DNA of 64,000 nucleotides, taken from positions 131,813-195,812 of the forward strand of contig JBCCJI010000005.1 of assembly GCA_039027855.1 (NCBI GenBank), written 5' to 3'. How positions within the stretch are numbered: the stretch's first letter is position 1; the number at the start of each line of letters is the position of its first letter. A program made the translations under genes and the position numbers. The stretch is from Thermohalobaculum sp039027855 (GTDB lineage Bacteria > Pseudomonadota > Alphaproteobacteria > Rhodobacterales > Rhodobacteraceae). Below are positions 44,364-52,277 of the stretch, in pieces. The notes below the pieces were generated by a model that did no database searches, was not told the DNA's origin, and saw only the letters and a program-made list of their open reading frames with translations.

Positions 44364-45716
44364 TTAGCGGCTGACATTCTCCGGTGTCGGCACACACTCA
44401 AGCAAGGGCAGGAGCGCGGCCATGTCCGGGCCCCGGTCAAGTCCGGTTAGCGCCTTGCGGAGCGGTTTGAACAGCGCCGCCCCCTTTCGCCCGCTGGCGG
44501 CTTTGACCGCGCCTGTCCAGGTGGCCCAGGTTGTCTCGTCCCAGGGACGCGCGGGCAGCGTCGCCAGCGCCTCGGCGACAAAGGCACGATCACTCTCGTC
44601 GATCAGCGGCGTGGTGCCAGCGCTGCAAAGGCGCACCCAATCGGCCGCATCCTCGAACTGCGCGAGATTGGGTGCCACCGCAGCCCAGAACGCCTTGGCC
44701 TTAGCCCCCGACAGGCCGAGCGCCGACAGCCGCGGGGCAGCGGCTTCGAACGGCAGGGCGCGCACCGTCTTTTCGGAATGCTGGCGCAGTTCCGCGTCGT
44801 CGATCCGTGTGTCAGCCCGGCCAAAGGCGGCGATATCAAAACCTTCCAGGATCTCCTGATGGCTCGTCGCGGGTTCCACCGGCAGCGAAGAGCCAAGCCG
44901 CGCCAGCATCGACACCACAGCCAGCGCTTCGACCCCACTGTCGCGCAGACTGCCGAGCGACAGGGCACCGGTTCTTTTGGAGAACGCCTCGCCATCGCCC
45001 GCCGTCAGCAAAGAGTGGTGGGCAAAAACCGGCGGCGTGGCGGCGAGCGCCTGGAATAACTGATGCTGAGCGCCGGTGTTGGTGACGTGATCGGCCCCCC
45101 GCACGATATGACTGATGCCCATGACCGCATCATCGACGACCGAGGCCAGCGTGTAGAGGACCTGACCATCACCGCGTACCAGCACCGGATCGGAAACCGA
45201 CGCGGCATCGACGGCGACAGGCCCCCGGATCATATCCTCCCAGGCGACACTCCCATGCTCCAGCAGAAAGCGCAGATGGGCCGTGCGCCCGGCCGACCGG
45301 AGTTCGGCTTTCTGCGCATCGCTGAGTGTCAGCGCCGCACGGTCGTAGACCGGCGGCAGGCCGCGCCGCGCCTGGGCACGACGGCGGAACTCCAACTCCT
45401 CAGGCGTCTCGAAGGCCTCGTAGATGCGGCCCGATGCCTGCAGGCGGCGCGCTGCGTCGCGGTAGAGATCGAGCCGGTCCGACTGGCGGATCTCCTCGTC
45501 CCAGCCAAGACCCAACCAATCGAGATCGCGCCGGATCGCATCGGCATGCGCCTCGCTCGACCGCGCGGTGTCGGTGTCGTCTAGCCGGAGGATGAAACGG
45601 CCACCCGCCTTCCGCGCGATGGCCCAGTTCATGATGGCCGAACGGGCATTGCCCAGATGCAGCCGCCCGGTCGGCGAAGGCGCAAAGCGGGTGATCATGG
45701 TCGCGGTGGCGGTCAT
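44364..45716 (-). CDS. gltX: Glutamyl-tRNA synthetase
   Basis: Class I aminoacyl-tRNA synthetase for glutamate, 450 residues. HIGH appears as FAPSPTGRLHLGNAR near 11-25, and the KMSKS-type loop as FSKRTGALSLGSLR near 245. No zinc-finger cysteines are visible in the catalytic part. The length and KRTG loop fit the shorter GluRS type; many alphaproteobacteria carry two GluRS paralogues, one charging tRNA-Gln, so this may be either. An ATG at 45698 is an alternative start. The membrane protein gene just downstream is on the same strand. Confidence 0.93.
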   Translation of the reverse strand: MTATATMITRFAPSPTGRLHLGNARSAIMNWAIARKAGGRFILRLDDTDTARSSEAHADAIRRDLDWLGLGWDEEIRQSDRLDLYRDAARRLQASGRIYEAFETPEELEFRRRAQARRGLPPVYDRAALTLSDAQKAELRSAGRTAHLRFLLEHGSVAWEDMIRGPVAVDAASVSDPVLVRGDGQVLYTLASVVDDAVMGISHIVRGADHVTNTGAQHQLFQALAATPPVFAHHSLLTAGDGEAFSKRTGALSLGSLRDSGVEALAVVSMLARLGSSLPVEPATSHQEILEGFDIAAFGRADTRIDDAELRQHSEKTVRALPFEAAAPRLSALGLSGAKAKAFWAAVAPNLAQFEDAADWVRLCSAGTTPLIDESDRAFVAEALATLPARPWDETTWATWTGAVKAASGRKGAALFKPLRKALTGLDRGPDMAALLPLLECVPTPENVSR

Positions 45717-45740
45717 GTGGCGGGTGTCCTGCGTGTCGCC

Positions 45741-46289
45741 TCAGGCCTCGGCAGTGCGGTCAAGCTCAGGGCGAAAGCGGCGCGCGGCATCCAGGATGGT
45801 GTCGAAGCCCACGGGCGCAAACCAGTGCGTCAGCAGCACATCCACATCCATCGACGCGCGGTTCAGCCGAAACTCGCGCACCGCACTTTCGCTCCAATCG
45901 GCCCGGGCGCGCGCATCCGGCCGCAGGCGCACGCCGAAGGCCTGCGTGGCGAGGCCGGGCATGAGCCGGATACCGCGTGTGACCAGCTCGTAGCTTTCGA
46001 CATCGGCCCAGGGAATGCGGATCAGCGACAGGCCCCCGATCGGCATCTCGATCCCGTCGCCATCGACCGCGAAGACGGGCTTGCCGCGGAAGAACAAGGC
46101 GAGAGCGAAGGTCACGAAATAGGCGGCAAAGGCGAGCCCGAAGATGATTGCCCCCCATTTCACCGAGCTCTGGGCCCAGCGAAACCAGTCCACGCCGATG
46201 AAGGCCAGCACGACAAAGGCTGCCAGCATCATCAGGACGGCGGCCTTGCGTCGCGAGGCCGGGTAGCTGATGCGTGTCGCGTCAGTCAT
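45741..46289 (-). CDS. STM3941-like membrane protein
   Basis: A 182-residue protein with two N-terminal membrane helices (AAVLMMLAAFVVLAFIGVDWF near 16-36 and GAIIFGLAFAAYFVTFALALFF near 46-67) and a PH-like soluble domain (GIEMPIGGLSLIRIPWADVESYEL near 79-102). The layout resembles the STM3941 family of small membrane proteins, whose function is unknown. The stop lies 24 bp before the gltX start, so it may be co-transcribed with gltX; nadE stands 118 bp downstream in coordinates on the same strand. Confidence 0.7.
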   Translation of the reverse strand: MTDATRISYPASRRKAAVLMMLAAFVVLAFIGVDWFRWAQSSVKWGAIIFGLAFAAYFVTFALALFFRGKPVFAVDGDGIEMPIGGLSLIRIPWADVESYELVTRGIRLMPGLATQAFGVRLRPDARARADWSESAVREFRLNRASMDVDVLLTHWFAPVGFDTILDAARRFRPELDRTAEA

Positions 46290-46407
46290 CGGTTCTCCGT
46301 GTCAGCTGCCTTGATGACTGCTGCGCCGGTTCCGGTGGTAACCCATTAATACCTCAGAGGGCGAGCCTTGCCGCTCACAGCCTCGATACGCGTTGCAGGA
46401 TCGACCC

Positions 46408-48165
46408 TCAGCCGGTCTCGCGGGTCCGTTCGCGCCCCGCACCATCATGCCCCGCACCATCACGCCCCGCGCCATCACGCCAGCGGTTCACAATTGGATA
46501 GCGCCGATCCAGCCAGAACGCCTTTTTGGTGAGCTTGGTGCCCGGGGCGGACTGGAAGCGCTTGTACTCCGACAGGTAGAGGAGGTGCTGAACCTTCGCG
46601 ACCTCCTCCGCGTGATGTCCCTCGGCCAACAAGGTGTCGACCGAGACCTCCCGCTCGACCAGACCCTCCAGGATCGCGTCGAGGCGATCGTAAGGCGGCA
46701 GGCTGTCCTCGTCCTTCTGGTCCGGGCGTAGCTCGGCCGAGGGCGGCTTTGTGATGATCCGCTCGGGAATGACGCGACCGGCGGGGCCTTTCATCCAGGG
46801 CTCATGGACCTGATTGCGCCAGCGCGCCGCTGCAAAGACCCGCGTTTTATAGAGGTCTTTGATCGGGTTATAGGCGCCGTTCATATCGCCATAAAGCGTG
46901 GCATAGCCGACTGCGACCTCGGACTTGTTGCCCGTGGTCAGCAGCAGCTCACCGAACTTGTTGGACAGCGCCATCAACACGGTGCCCCGGAGGCGCGATT
47001 GCAGGTTCTCTTCGGTCACGTCAGGCGCGCGGCCCTCGAAATGCGGTGCCAGGCTTTCGGACAGGGTGTCGACGGCAGGCGCGATGGGCACGGTGTCGAG
47101 CGTGACGCCAAGTGCCTCGGCACAGGCGGCCGCGTCCTCAAGGCTGTGCTCGGAGGTATAGCGTGAGGGCAGCATGACGGAGCGCACGTTCTCGGGGCCG
47201 AGAGCGTCGCTCGCGATGGTCGCGACCAGAGCGCTGTCGATGCCGCCCGACATACCCAGCAGAACGCGCTCGAACCCGGATTTTGCTACATAATCGCGCG
47301 TGGCCGTCACCATGGCGGCATAGTCCAGCGCTGCCGCCTCGGGCACTGGGGCTTTCTCGGTCTCGACGACGCGCCAGCCGTCATGGGTGTTGGCGATCTC
47401 GATCACCCGGTCGACGGCCTCGAAATACGGCAGTTGTGCTGCCAGCCGACCGGGTGGGTTGATCGCGAAACTACCGCCATCGAACACCTGATCGTCCTGC
47501 CCGCCGACGAGGTTGAGGTAGACGACCGGCAATCCCGTCTCGACCGAGCGGGCCACGGCATGGGAGAGGCGAATGTCGATCTTACCCCGCTCGAAGGGCG
47601 ACCCGTTCGGGCTCAACAGCACTTCGGCGCCCGCCTCGGCCAGCCCCTCGCAGATATCGTCGAACCAGATATCCTCGCAGATCGGGAAACCGACACGGCA
47701 GCCCCCGATCTCGATCGGCCCCGGAGCCGGCCCTTCGGCATAGAGCCGTTTCTCGTCGAAGACACCGTAGTTCGGGCGGTGATGCTTCAGGCAGCGCGCC
47801 CGCATCGCGCCCCGCTCCAACACCACATACCCGTTGTAGACGGCCCCTTCGTGCGCCAGCGGTGCGCCCACGGCCAGGGCCGGGCCATCGCCGCAGGCCT
47901 GGGCCAGCGTCTCGATGGCGCGCGCGCAGTCACGCAGAAATGCCGGGCGCACGCTCAGATCCAGCAATTGGTAGCCCGACAGGAACATCTCGGGCAGCAT
48001 CACAAGATCGACGCCAGCGTCGCGGCCGATCTCCCAGGCCTCGCGGGCGGCATGGGTATTGCCCTCGATGTCACCGGCGGTGGGATTGCGCTGAGCCAGA
48101 AGCACACGGAGGGTCAGACCCTTGCCCGGACCGTCATCCGCGCTGCCGTTTGTCAGAGAGGACAC
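46408..48165 (-). CDS. nadE: Glutamine-dependent NAD+ synthetase
   Basis: Last step of NAD synthesis, using glutamine as nitrogen source, 585 residues. The N-terminal nitrilase-type glutaminase has Glu in LPEMFLSGYQLLD near 58, Lys in LKHHRPNYGVFDEKR near 128 and Cys in GFPICEDIWFDD near 162. The C-terminal ATP pyrophosphatase domain has GMSGGIDSALVA near 315 and TGNKSEVAVGYATLYGD near 418. The tail after RRYPIVNRWR consists of DGAGR/DGAGH repeats that are unlikely to be part of the fold. It is divergent from the MORN gene. Confidence 0.95.
   Translation of the reverse strand: MSSLTNGSADDGPGKGLTLRVLLAQRNPTAGDIEGNTHAAREAWEIGRDAGVDLVMLPEMFLSGYQLLDLSVRPAFLRDCARAIETLAQACGDGPALAVGAPLAHEGAVYNGYVVLERGAMRARCLKHHRPNYGVFDEKRLYAEGPAPGPIEIGGCRVGFPICEDIWFDDICEGLAEAGAEVLLSPNGSPFERGKIDIRLSHAVARSVETGLPVVYLNLVGGQDDQVFDGGSFAINPPGRLAAQLPYFEAVDRVIEIANTHDGWRVVETEKAPVPEAAALDYAAMVTATRDYVAKSGFERVLLGMSGGIDSALVATIASDALGPENVRSVMLPSRYTSEHSLEDAAACAEALGVTLDTVPIAPAVDTLSESLAPHFEGRAPDVTEENLQSRLRGTVLMALSNKFGELLLTTGNKSEVAVGYATLYGDMNGAYNPIKDLYKTRVFAAARWRNQVHEPWMKGPAGRVIPERIITKPPSAELRPDQKDEDSLPPYDRLDAILEGLVEREVSVDTLLAEGHHAEEVAKVQHLLYLSEYKRFQSAPGTKLTKKAFWLDRRYPIVNRWRDGAGRDGAGHDGAGRERTRETG
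46438..46479. repeat. 15-bp tandem repeat in the 3' end of nadE
   Basis: Almost three copies of a 15-bp unit of the type GCCCCGCACCATCAC encode DGAGR/DGAGH at the NadE C-terminus (minus strand). The unit keeps the frame, so copy number could vary without harming the enzyme. Confidence 0.8.
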
Positions 48166-48386
48166 TGGCTCGGTTTCCGTGGTTGGTTTCTCGGCTTCGG
48201 TTCGCGAGGTCGGGCGGAAGTAAGGCGGAGGTGCCCAGATGACCAGTCCGATACTGCCCTACTGCGGCAGCATGGCCGCGTAAATGTCCCGTTGTCGGCC
48301 ATCATGCTGCCAAATAGTCTGGCGATACACTTTCTGGGGATAGCGGCCCGCGTGAGGCCTTAGTGAACAGTTGGGGAAACGGGCGG

Positions 48387-49814
48387 ATGCGAAGCTTTAC
48401 AGCGGCGACGGTACTCTTCGGGTTTAGCGCAAGTCTGGCGGCGGCGCAGGACGGCACCGCGGTTGCGACGAAAGAGTACGACAGCGGCGCGACCTACCAG
48501 GGCGAATTTCAGGACGGAAAGCAGCACGGTCAGGGTACCTACATTGCGCCCGACGGCTACGAATACACCGGCGAGTGGTTTGAGGGTAAGCGCCAGGGCA
48601 AGGGGGTCGCGAAGTTCACCAACGGCTCCGTCTACGAGGGCGACTTTCTGAATGACGTGCCGCACGGCAAGGGCACCATCACCTATGCCAACGGTGGCAC
48701 CTATACCGGCGACTGGGCCAACGGCGTGATCGAAGGCCAGGGCAAGGCCGATTACGGTAACGGCATGGTCTACGATGGTGGCTTTCAGAACAGCGCCCAC
48801 CACGGTTTCGGCGTGATGACACGCGACAATGGCTATCGTTACGAGGGCGAGTGGCAGCAAGGTGCCCAGCACGGTGACGGCACAGTCACCTACCCCGACG
48901 GCGCGGTCTACACCGGCGTCTTTGTCGAGGGTGTGCGCCACGGCACCGGCAAGATCACGCTGCCCGACGGTTTCGTCTACGAGGGACAGTGGCAGAACGG
49001 GCAGATTACCGGCTCGGGCGAGGCCGCCTATGCCAACGGCGACCGCTACTCGGGCGCGTTCGTCGAGGGCAAGCGCAACGGCCAGGGCGTGGCGATCTAC
49101 GCCTCGGGCGACCGCTACGAGGGCCAGTTCCTCGCGGGCGACCGTCACGGCGTCGGCAAATTCATCGGGACCGACGGCTATACCTATGAGGGGGCCTGGA
49201 TCGAGGGCCGGATCGAGGGTGAGGGCGTCGCCTCCTACCCCAACGGTTCGCGCTACGAGGGCCAGTTCGTGGCGGGCACGCCGGACGGTCAGGGTACCAT
49301 CATATATGCCGATGGCGGCAGTTACACCGGCCAGTGGGCGCAGGGGGTCATCACCGGCGCAGGCGTGGCGCGCTATGCCAACGGCTCGGTCTACGAGGGC
49401 AGCTTTCTGAATGCCCGCCACCATGGTGAGGGAACGATGACCTACCCGGATGGCCATGTGTATGCGGGCATGTGGACCGAAGGCGTCCAGGCAGGCACCG
49501 GCAAGCTGACCTACCCCGATGGCGCGATCTATGACGGCGGCTTCGTCGCCGGGCGCCGCGAGGGCGCGGGCAAGCTGATCCTGGCCGACGGTTTCGTCTA
49601 TGACGGCGGCTGGCTCGAGGGCGAGATCCACGGAGAGGGTATCGCCACCTATCCCAATGGCGACGAGTACCGCGGCAACTTCATCCGTGGCCGCCAGCAC
49701 GGCTTCGGCGTGATGGCGTACTCCAACGGCACGGTCTACGAGGGCTGCTGGGAAGACGGCCAGCGCGCCGGCGCCCAGGCCGAGGGCCAGGACTGCGATA
49801 CCGCCACGCAGTGA
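48387..49814 (+). CDS. Exported MORN-repeat protein, 18 repeats
   Basis: A 475-residue protein made almost wholly of 23-residue MORN repeats behind a signal peptide (MRSFTAATVLFGFSASLAAA). Eighteen complete repeats, each starting Y-x-G-x-[FW] and containing G-x-G, run without a break from about residue 34, with a partial nineteenth ending in CWEDGQRAG. MORN repeats form elongated beta-hairpin rods that bind lipids or act as scaffolds; in bacteria their roles are mostly unknown. The ATG at 48387 sits behind GGGGAAACGGGCGG. The regular 69-bp units also create a long open frame on the other strand. A strong terminator follows. Confidence 0.9.
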   Translation: MRSFTAATVLFGFSASLAAAQDGTAVATKEYDSGATYQGEFQDGKQHGQGTYIAPDGYEYTGEWFEGKRQGKGVAKFTNGSVYEGDFLNDVPHGKGTITYANGGTYTGDWANGVIEGQGKADYGNGMVYDGGFQNSAHHGFGVMTRDNGYRYEGEWQQGAQHGDGTVTYPDGAVYTGVFVEGVRHGTGKITLPDGFVYEGQWQNGQITGSGEAAYANGDRYSGAFVEGKRNGQGVAIYASGDRYEGQFLAGDRHGVGKFIGTDGYTYEGAWIEGRIEGEGVASYPNGSRYEGQFVAGTPDGQGTIIYADGGSYTGQWAQGVITGAGVARYANGSVYEGSFLNARHHGEGTMTYPDGHVYAGMWTEGVQAGTGKLTYPDGAIYDGGFVAGRREGAGKLILADGFVYDGGWLEGEIHGEGIATYPNGDEYRGNFIRGRQHGFGVMAYSNGTVYEGCWEDGQRAGAQAEGQDCDTATQ

Positions 49815-49857
49815 TACGGCACTCACCGCCGCCGCAGGTGACGGGTGAACATTTATG

Positions 49858-49887
49858 GGGGTGGTGCCGATGGCACCGCCCCTTTTT
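49858..49887 (+). terminator. Rho-independent terminator of the MORN gene
   Basis: An 11-bp stem, GGGGTGGTGCC (49858-49868) with GGCACCGCCCC (49872-49882), one T-G pair, loop GAT, followed by five T residues. It lies 43 bp past the MORN stop, between that gene and the convergent peptide gene. Confidence 0.9.
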
Positions 49888-49946
49888 CGTACGGCCCTGA
49901 TTGGCGCGCAGCTTTTGCTGTTGTCGCCGCTCTCAGCCCAAGGCTC

Positions 49947-50186
49947 TCACCGCCGGGCGAGACGGCCCATCATGCCAAACCGCTCCGATCCGTGGCTGTG
50001 GCAGTGGCTACCGCAATGGGAGTGGCAGTAGCCCGCGACCCCGCCAGGCCCAACCAGCCGGTCGAGCTCCAGCTTCGCGCTGCTCATGATCTCGCGCAGC
50101 TGCGGGCCGAGCCGTTCGGCGGCCTCGGGATTGGCGCGAATGGCCGTCTTGAGTCCCTCGATGTCGTCCAGAATCTTGTCCGTCAT
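49947..50186 (-). CDS. Cys/His-rich small peptide, possible RiPP precursor or metal binder
   Basis: A 79-residue gene product not recognised from known families. Residues 1-45 look like an amphipathic helical leader (MTDKILDDIEGLKTAIRANP), then GPGGVAG, then a core CHSHCGSHCHSH at 54-65 with three Cys spaced four apart and five His, then GSERF and a basic tail. The ATG overlaps the stop of the 219-residue gene as ATGA, and GGAGGA lies six bases upstream, so translation is coupled and strong. Leader-then-Cys-rich-core layout resembles precursors of modified peptides; direct Cu/Ni/Zn binding is the other reading. Confidence 0.7.
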   Translation of the reverse strand: MTDKILDDIEGLKTAIRANPEAAERLGPQLREIMSSAKLELDRLVGPGGVAGYCHSHCGSHCHSHGSERFGMMGRLARR

Positions 50187-50842
50187 GATGCGTCCTCCGT
50201 CTGATCGGTTGTCGAGTAGATCCACAGGGTCTGTGTCGTATCCGCTGAGGATGACAGCGTCTCCTGCGTGACGACCCGCAGATCGAGCGTGCGCGTCGCC
50301 TCGTCGGTCGTCTCCAGCAGCGTGGTCCCGGACCCGAGCACGAAGCTGTGTCTCGAGAATAGGCCCGCGATGCCGAAGGTGTCGGCCATCCCCGAAGCGA
50401 TGACCTCCTCGCCGAGTTCTTCCAGCATGCCGTCTGAGAAGCACAGCAGGGCCACGTCGGCGCAGGCGCCACCGGGCCAATGGAGGAACTCGAGCGGATA
50501 CCAGCCGCGCCCGTCGCGTCCGTCGGCGAAGGCCCACAGATAGGGCACGGCGGTGTCGGCGACCTCGACGCGCCGACAGGGTCGCATCGTGGCGTGACGA
50601 TCGCTTTCGAATCGTCGCAACACGATCTCGTCCGCGCCGATGTCGAAATGTTTGTGCAACAGGTTGACGGCGATGACGTCTTCGAAGCCGTATTTGCATA
50701 TGACCGATCCAAGCGCGTCACGCGCCAGTGTGGACTCCCTCAACTTTAATTTAGCCTCGGGAAAATCATTCAGTTGATCAAATATTTCTGGATCATACGC
50801 CTTTAGTAACGGTGATTCATGGGTGCTATGATCAAGTGCCAT
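50183..50842 (-). CDS. Unknown protein coupled to the Cys/His-rich peptide
   Basis: A 219-residue soluble protein of unknown function. It has a His in the N-terminal part (MALDHSTHESPLL), the stretch AVNLLHKHFDIGADEIVLRR near 58-77, and WAFADGRDGRGWYPLEFLHWPG near the middle; the C-terminal third is Thr/Ser-rich and acidic. There are no membrane helices and no known modification-enzyme motif. The start is set by GGAGGA five bases before the ATG at 50842; longer readings lack this. It precedes the 79-residue peptide gene with an ATGA overlap, so it is the obvious candidate for partner, maturase, chaperone or immunity function. A promoter probably lies in the AT-rich gap upstream. Confidence 0.65.
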   Translation of the reverse strand: MALDHSTHESPLLKAYDPEIFDQLNDFPEAKLKLRESTLARDALGSVICKYGFEDVIAVNLLHKHFDIGADEIVLRRFESDRHATMRPCRRVEVADTAVPYLWAFADGRDGRGWYPLEFLHWPGGACADVALLCFSDGMLEELGEEVIASGMADTFGIAGLFSRHSFVLGSGTTLLETTDEATRTLDLRVVTQETLSSSADTTQTLWIYSTTDQTEDAS

Positions 50843-51002
50843 ACTTTCCTCCATGATGCTTTCTCGAATCTGTATGATTTTGATACATGTTTTACTCGAC
50901 GTCAATCAGATGAATATTTATGAGGCCTGAATGACAGGTGACATCGAAACGGATTTCCATAAGGTGGCCTTAACTTCAGCGGCACCGGAACCGGAGGGTC
51001 AC
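50843..51002. promoter_or_regulatory. AT-rich divergent promoter region
   Basis: 160 bp between the divergent peptide unit and the SnoaL-like gene, clearly richer in A/T than its surroundings. It contains an imperfect inverted repeat TGTATGA-TTT-TGATACA at about 50871-50887. Promoters for both directions are expected here, but no convincing -35/-10 pair was fixed. Confidence 0.45.
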
Positions 51003-51371
51003 ATGGACACGCAGGCAATCGCCGAGGCCTTCACTGGCCTGATGAAGGAGGGCAAATTCGACGAGGCGCAGGATCGCTTCTGGGCGGAGGACATCCGATC
51101 GATCGAGGCCGCGCCCGGCCCGCATGCCGACGTGACGGGTCGTGAGGCGATGGCCGCAAAACATGCATGGTGGGAGGAGAACTCGACCGAGCACAGCACC
51201 GAGATCCGCGGCCCCATCGTGAACGGCGACATGTTCATGGTCCATTTCGACATGGACGTAACCATGAAGGACATGGGCCGCATGCAAATGAGCGAAACCG
51301 GTCTCTACACGGTCAAAGACGGCAAGATCGTCGAGGAGCGCTTCTTCTACCCGCTGGGAGAGCCAGAGTGA
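51003..51371 (+). CDS. SnoaL-like / NTF2-fold protein
   Basis: A 122-residue alpha+beta-barrel protein of the SnoaL/NTF2-like type. The pattern is typical: an N-terminal helix pair (MDTQAIAEAFTGLMKEGKFD), FWAEDIRSIE, GREAMAAKHAWWEEN, then beta strands containing FMVHFDMDVTMKD and a final YTVKDGKIVEERFFYP. Such folds host isomerases, hydratases and binding proteins; no substrate can be named. The start at 51003 follows GGAGGG. It is divergent from the 219-residue gene. Confidence 0.8.
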   Translation: MDTQAIAEAFTGLMKEGKFDEAQDRFWAEDIRSIEAAPGPHADVTGREAMAAKHAWWEENSTEHSTEIRGPIVNGDMFMVHFDMDVTMKDMGRMQMSETGLYTVKDGKIVEERFFYPLGEPE

Positions 51372-51445
51372 GGCGGTTTGCTCATCTCGATGCTTCTCAT
51401 CATGAAGTCGTTGCCTAAACCATCGCAGAATGATGCTGGTTGTCG

Positions 51446-52057
51446 ATGTATTTCGCTGATCTTTCGCCTTTTACACTGTATTAGGATATTGCGAAACTTG
51501 GGCCGGCTTATAACATAGGCTGGCTCAGCTCATTAGAGGATTTTGATAAAGCGCCGGCGGATACTGCATTCCTCAACGCACTATGGTCATTCTGTATGCA
51601 CCCAATTTTGGTGCATCGAGGTTATCACCGTTGTGACTTGTGTACCGAGGGAGTAAATAGCCTCACCCCCTTGAAGCATAATTGGCAGCGCGTGAAATTA
51701 GGTAGCACATTGATCTGTGTCTTTAATTCTTCCGCGGATGCGTTCATTTCGCCAGATTTGATCTTTCACTACGTATCACATCACAATTACATGCCGCCAG
51801 TTGAATATCGTGATGCTGTATTGAATGGGCCGCAGCCCGGCACGCGTGAGTACGCAATGCGTGTGCGTCCATATATTTCCCAAGAAACAGTGACTTCCGC
51901 GGCGAATGACGCAGCAAGGGCGTTAGCAGCGAGATATGGCTACTACATCGATGCGAATGGTACTGCCAGATGGATACCGGATGAGGCCTTTGACGCTCAC
52001 CACAGCCTTTCGCTGGACGAGTTAGCCATCGAGCTCAGAATTCGGTCTTACGAATGA
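51446..52057 (+). pseudogene. Broken gene with in-frame TAG at codon 13
   Basis: Reading from ATG 51446 gives MYFADLSPFTLY, a TAG at 51482-51484, then an uninterrupted frame to 52057. The residues just after the TAG (DIAKLGPAYNIGWL) and before the next ATG at 51596 look like normal protein continuing into CMHPILVHRGYHRCDLC. The opening MYF-x-DLSPF and the RGYHRCDLC and HYVSHHNYMPP elements recall, from memory and unchecked, an uncharacterised family of about 190 residues. Only a 153-residue fragment can start at an ATG (51596), lacking the N-terminus. The locus is AT-rich against its surroundings, as in acquired genes. Confidence 0.6.
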
Positions 52058-52130
52058 ACGGCATTGGGAGCTGAGGAGCCTTTGTAGCGGGCGAGACTTT
52101 TGGGGCTTCACTCATTAGGCCAAATCGGGC

Positions 52131-52193
52131 ATGACGCTCGTCATGATCACACGGCTGCGCATCGCGGGTCTGCTTCTCCTTACGCGCCCCTGA
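52131..52193 (+). CDS. Leucine leader peptide of leuA
   Basis: A 20-codon open frame (ATG 52131, TGA 52191-52193) with four leucine codons in a row at positions 14-17 (CTG CTT CTC CTT) and two more earlier. It ends inside the first arm of a strong hairpin that precedes leuA by about 50 bp. This is the layout of leucine attenuators: ribosome stalling at Leu codons would change the RNA fold. A shorter reading from the ATG at 52143 keeps the Leu run. The ribosome site is weak. Confidence 0.65.
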   Translation: MTLVMITRLRIAGLLLLTRP

Positions 52194-52226
52194 GCGTGCC
52201 GGGATAACGGCGCGCGCGCTCAGGGG
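52187..52226 (+). promoter_or_regulatory. Attenuator hairpin before leuA
   Basis: CCCCTGAGCG (52187-52196) is perfectly complementary to CGCTCAGGGG (52217-52226), with a small inner GCC/GGC pairing in the loop. The 5' arm overlaps the end and stop codon of the leader peptide. A competing pairing GCGCC (52184-52188) with GGCGC (52209-52213) is possible. No U-run follows, so it may act as anti-terminator, by Rho, or by masking, rather than as a classical terminator. Confidence 0.6.
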
Positions 52227-52277
52227 ACGCACGACGCGCCGGCGAGACCCAGACCGGAACAGCCCAGGATCACTCAG

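Noticed and set aside
48360..49826. 488-codon open frame on the minus strand, antisense to the MORN gene
   Set aside because: It arises because the 69-bp MORN repeats and GC-rich third positions keep the opposite frame free of stops. Its product is a periodic Val/Gly/Ala-rich sequence with no domain, and the plus strand has a signal peptide and perfect MORN repeats.
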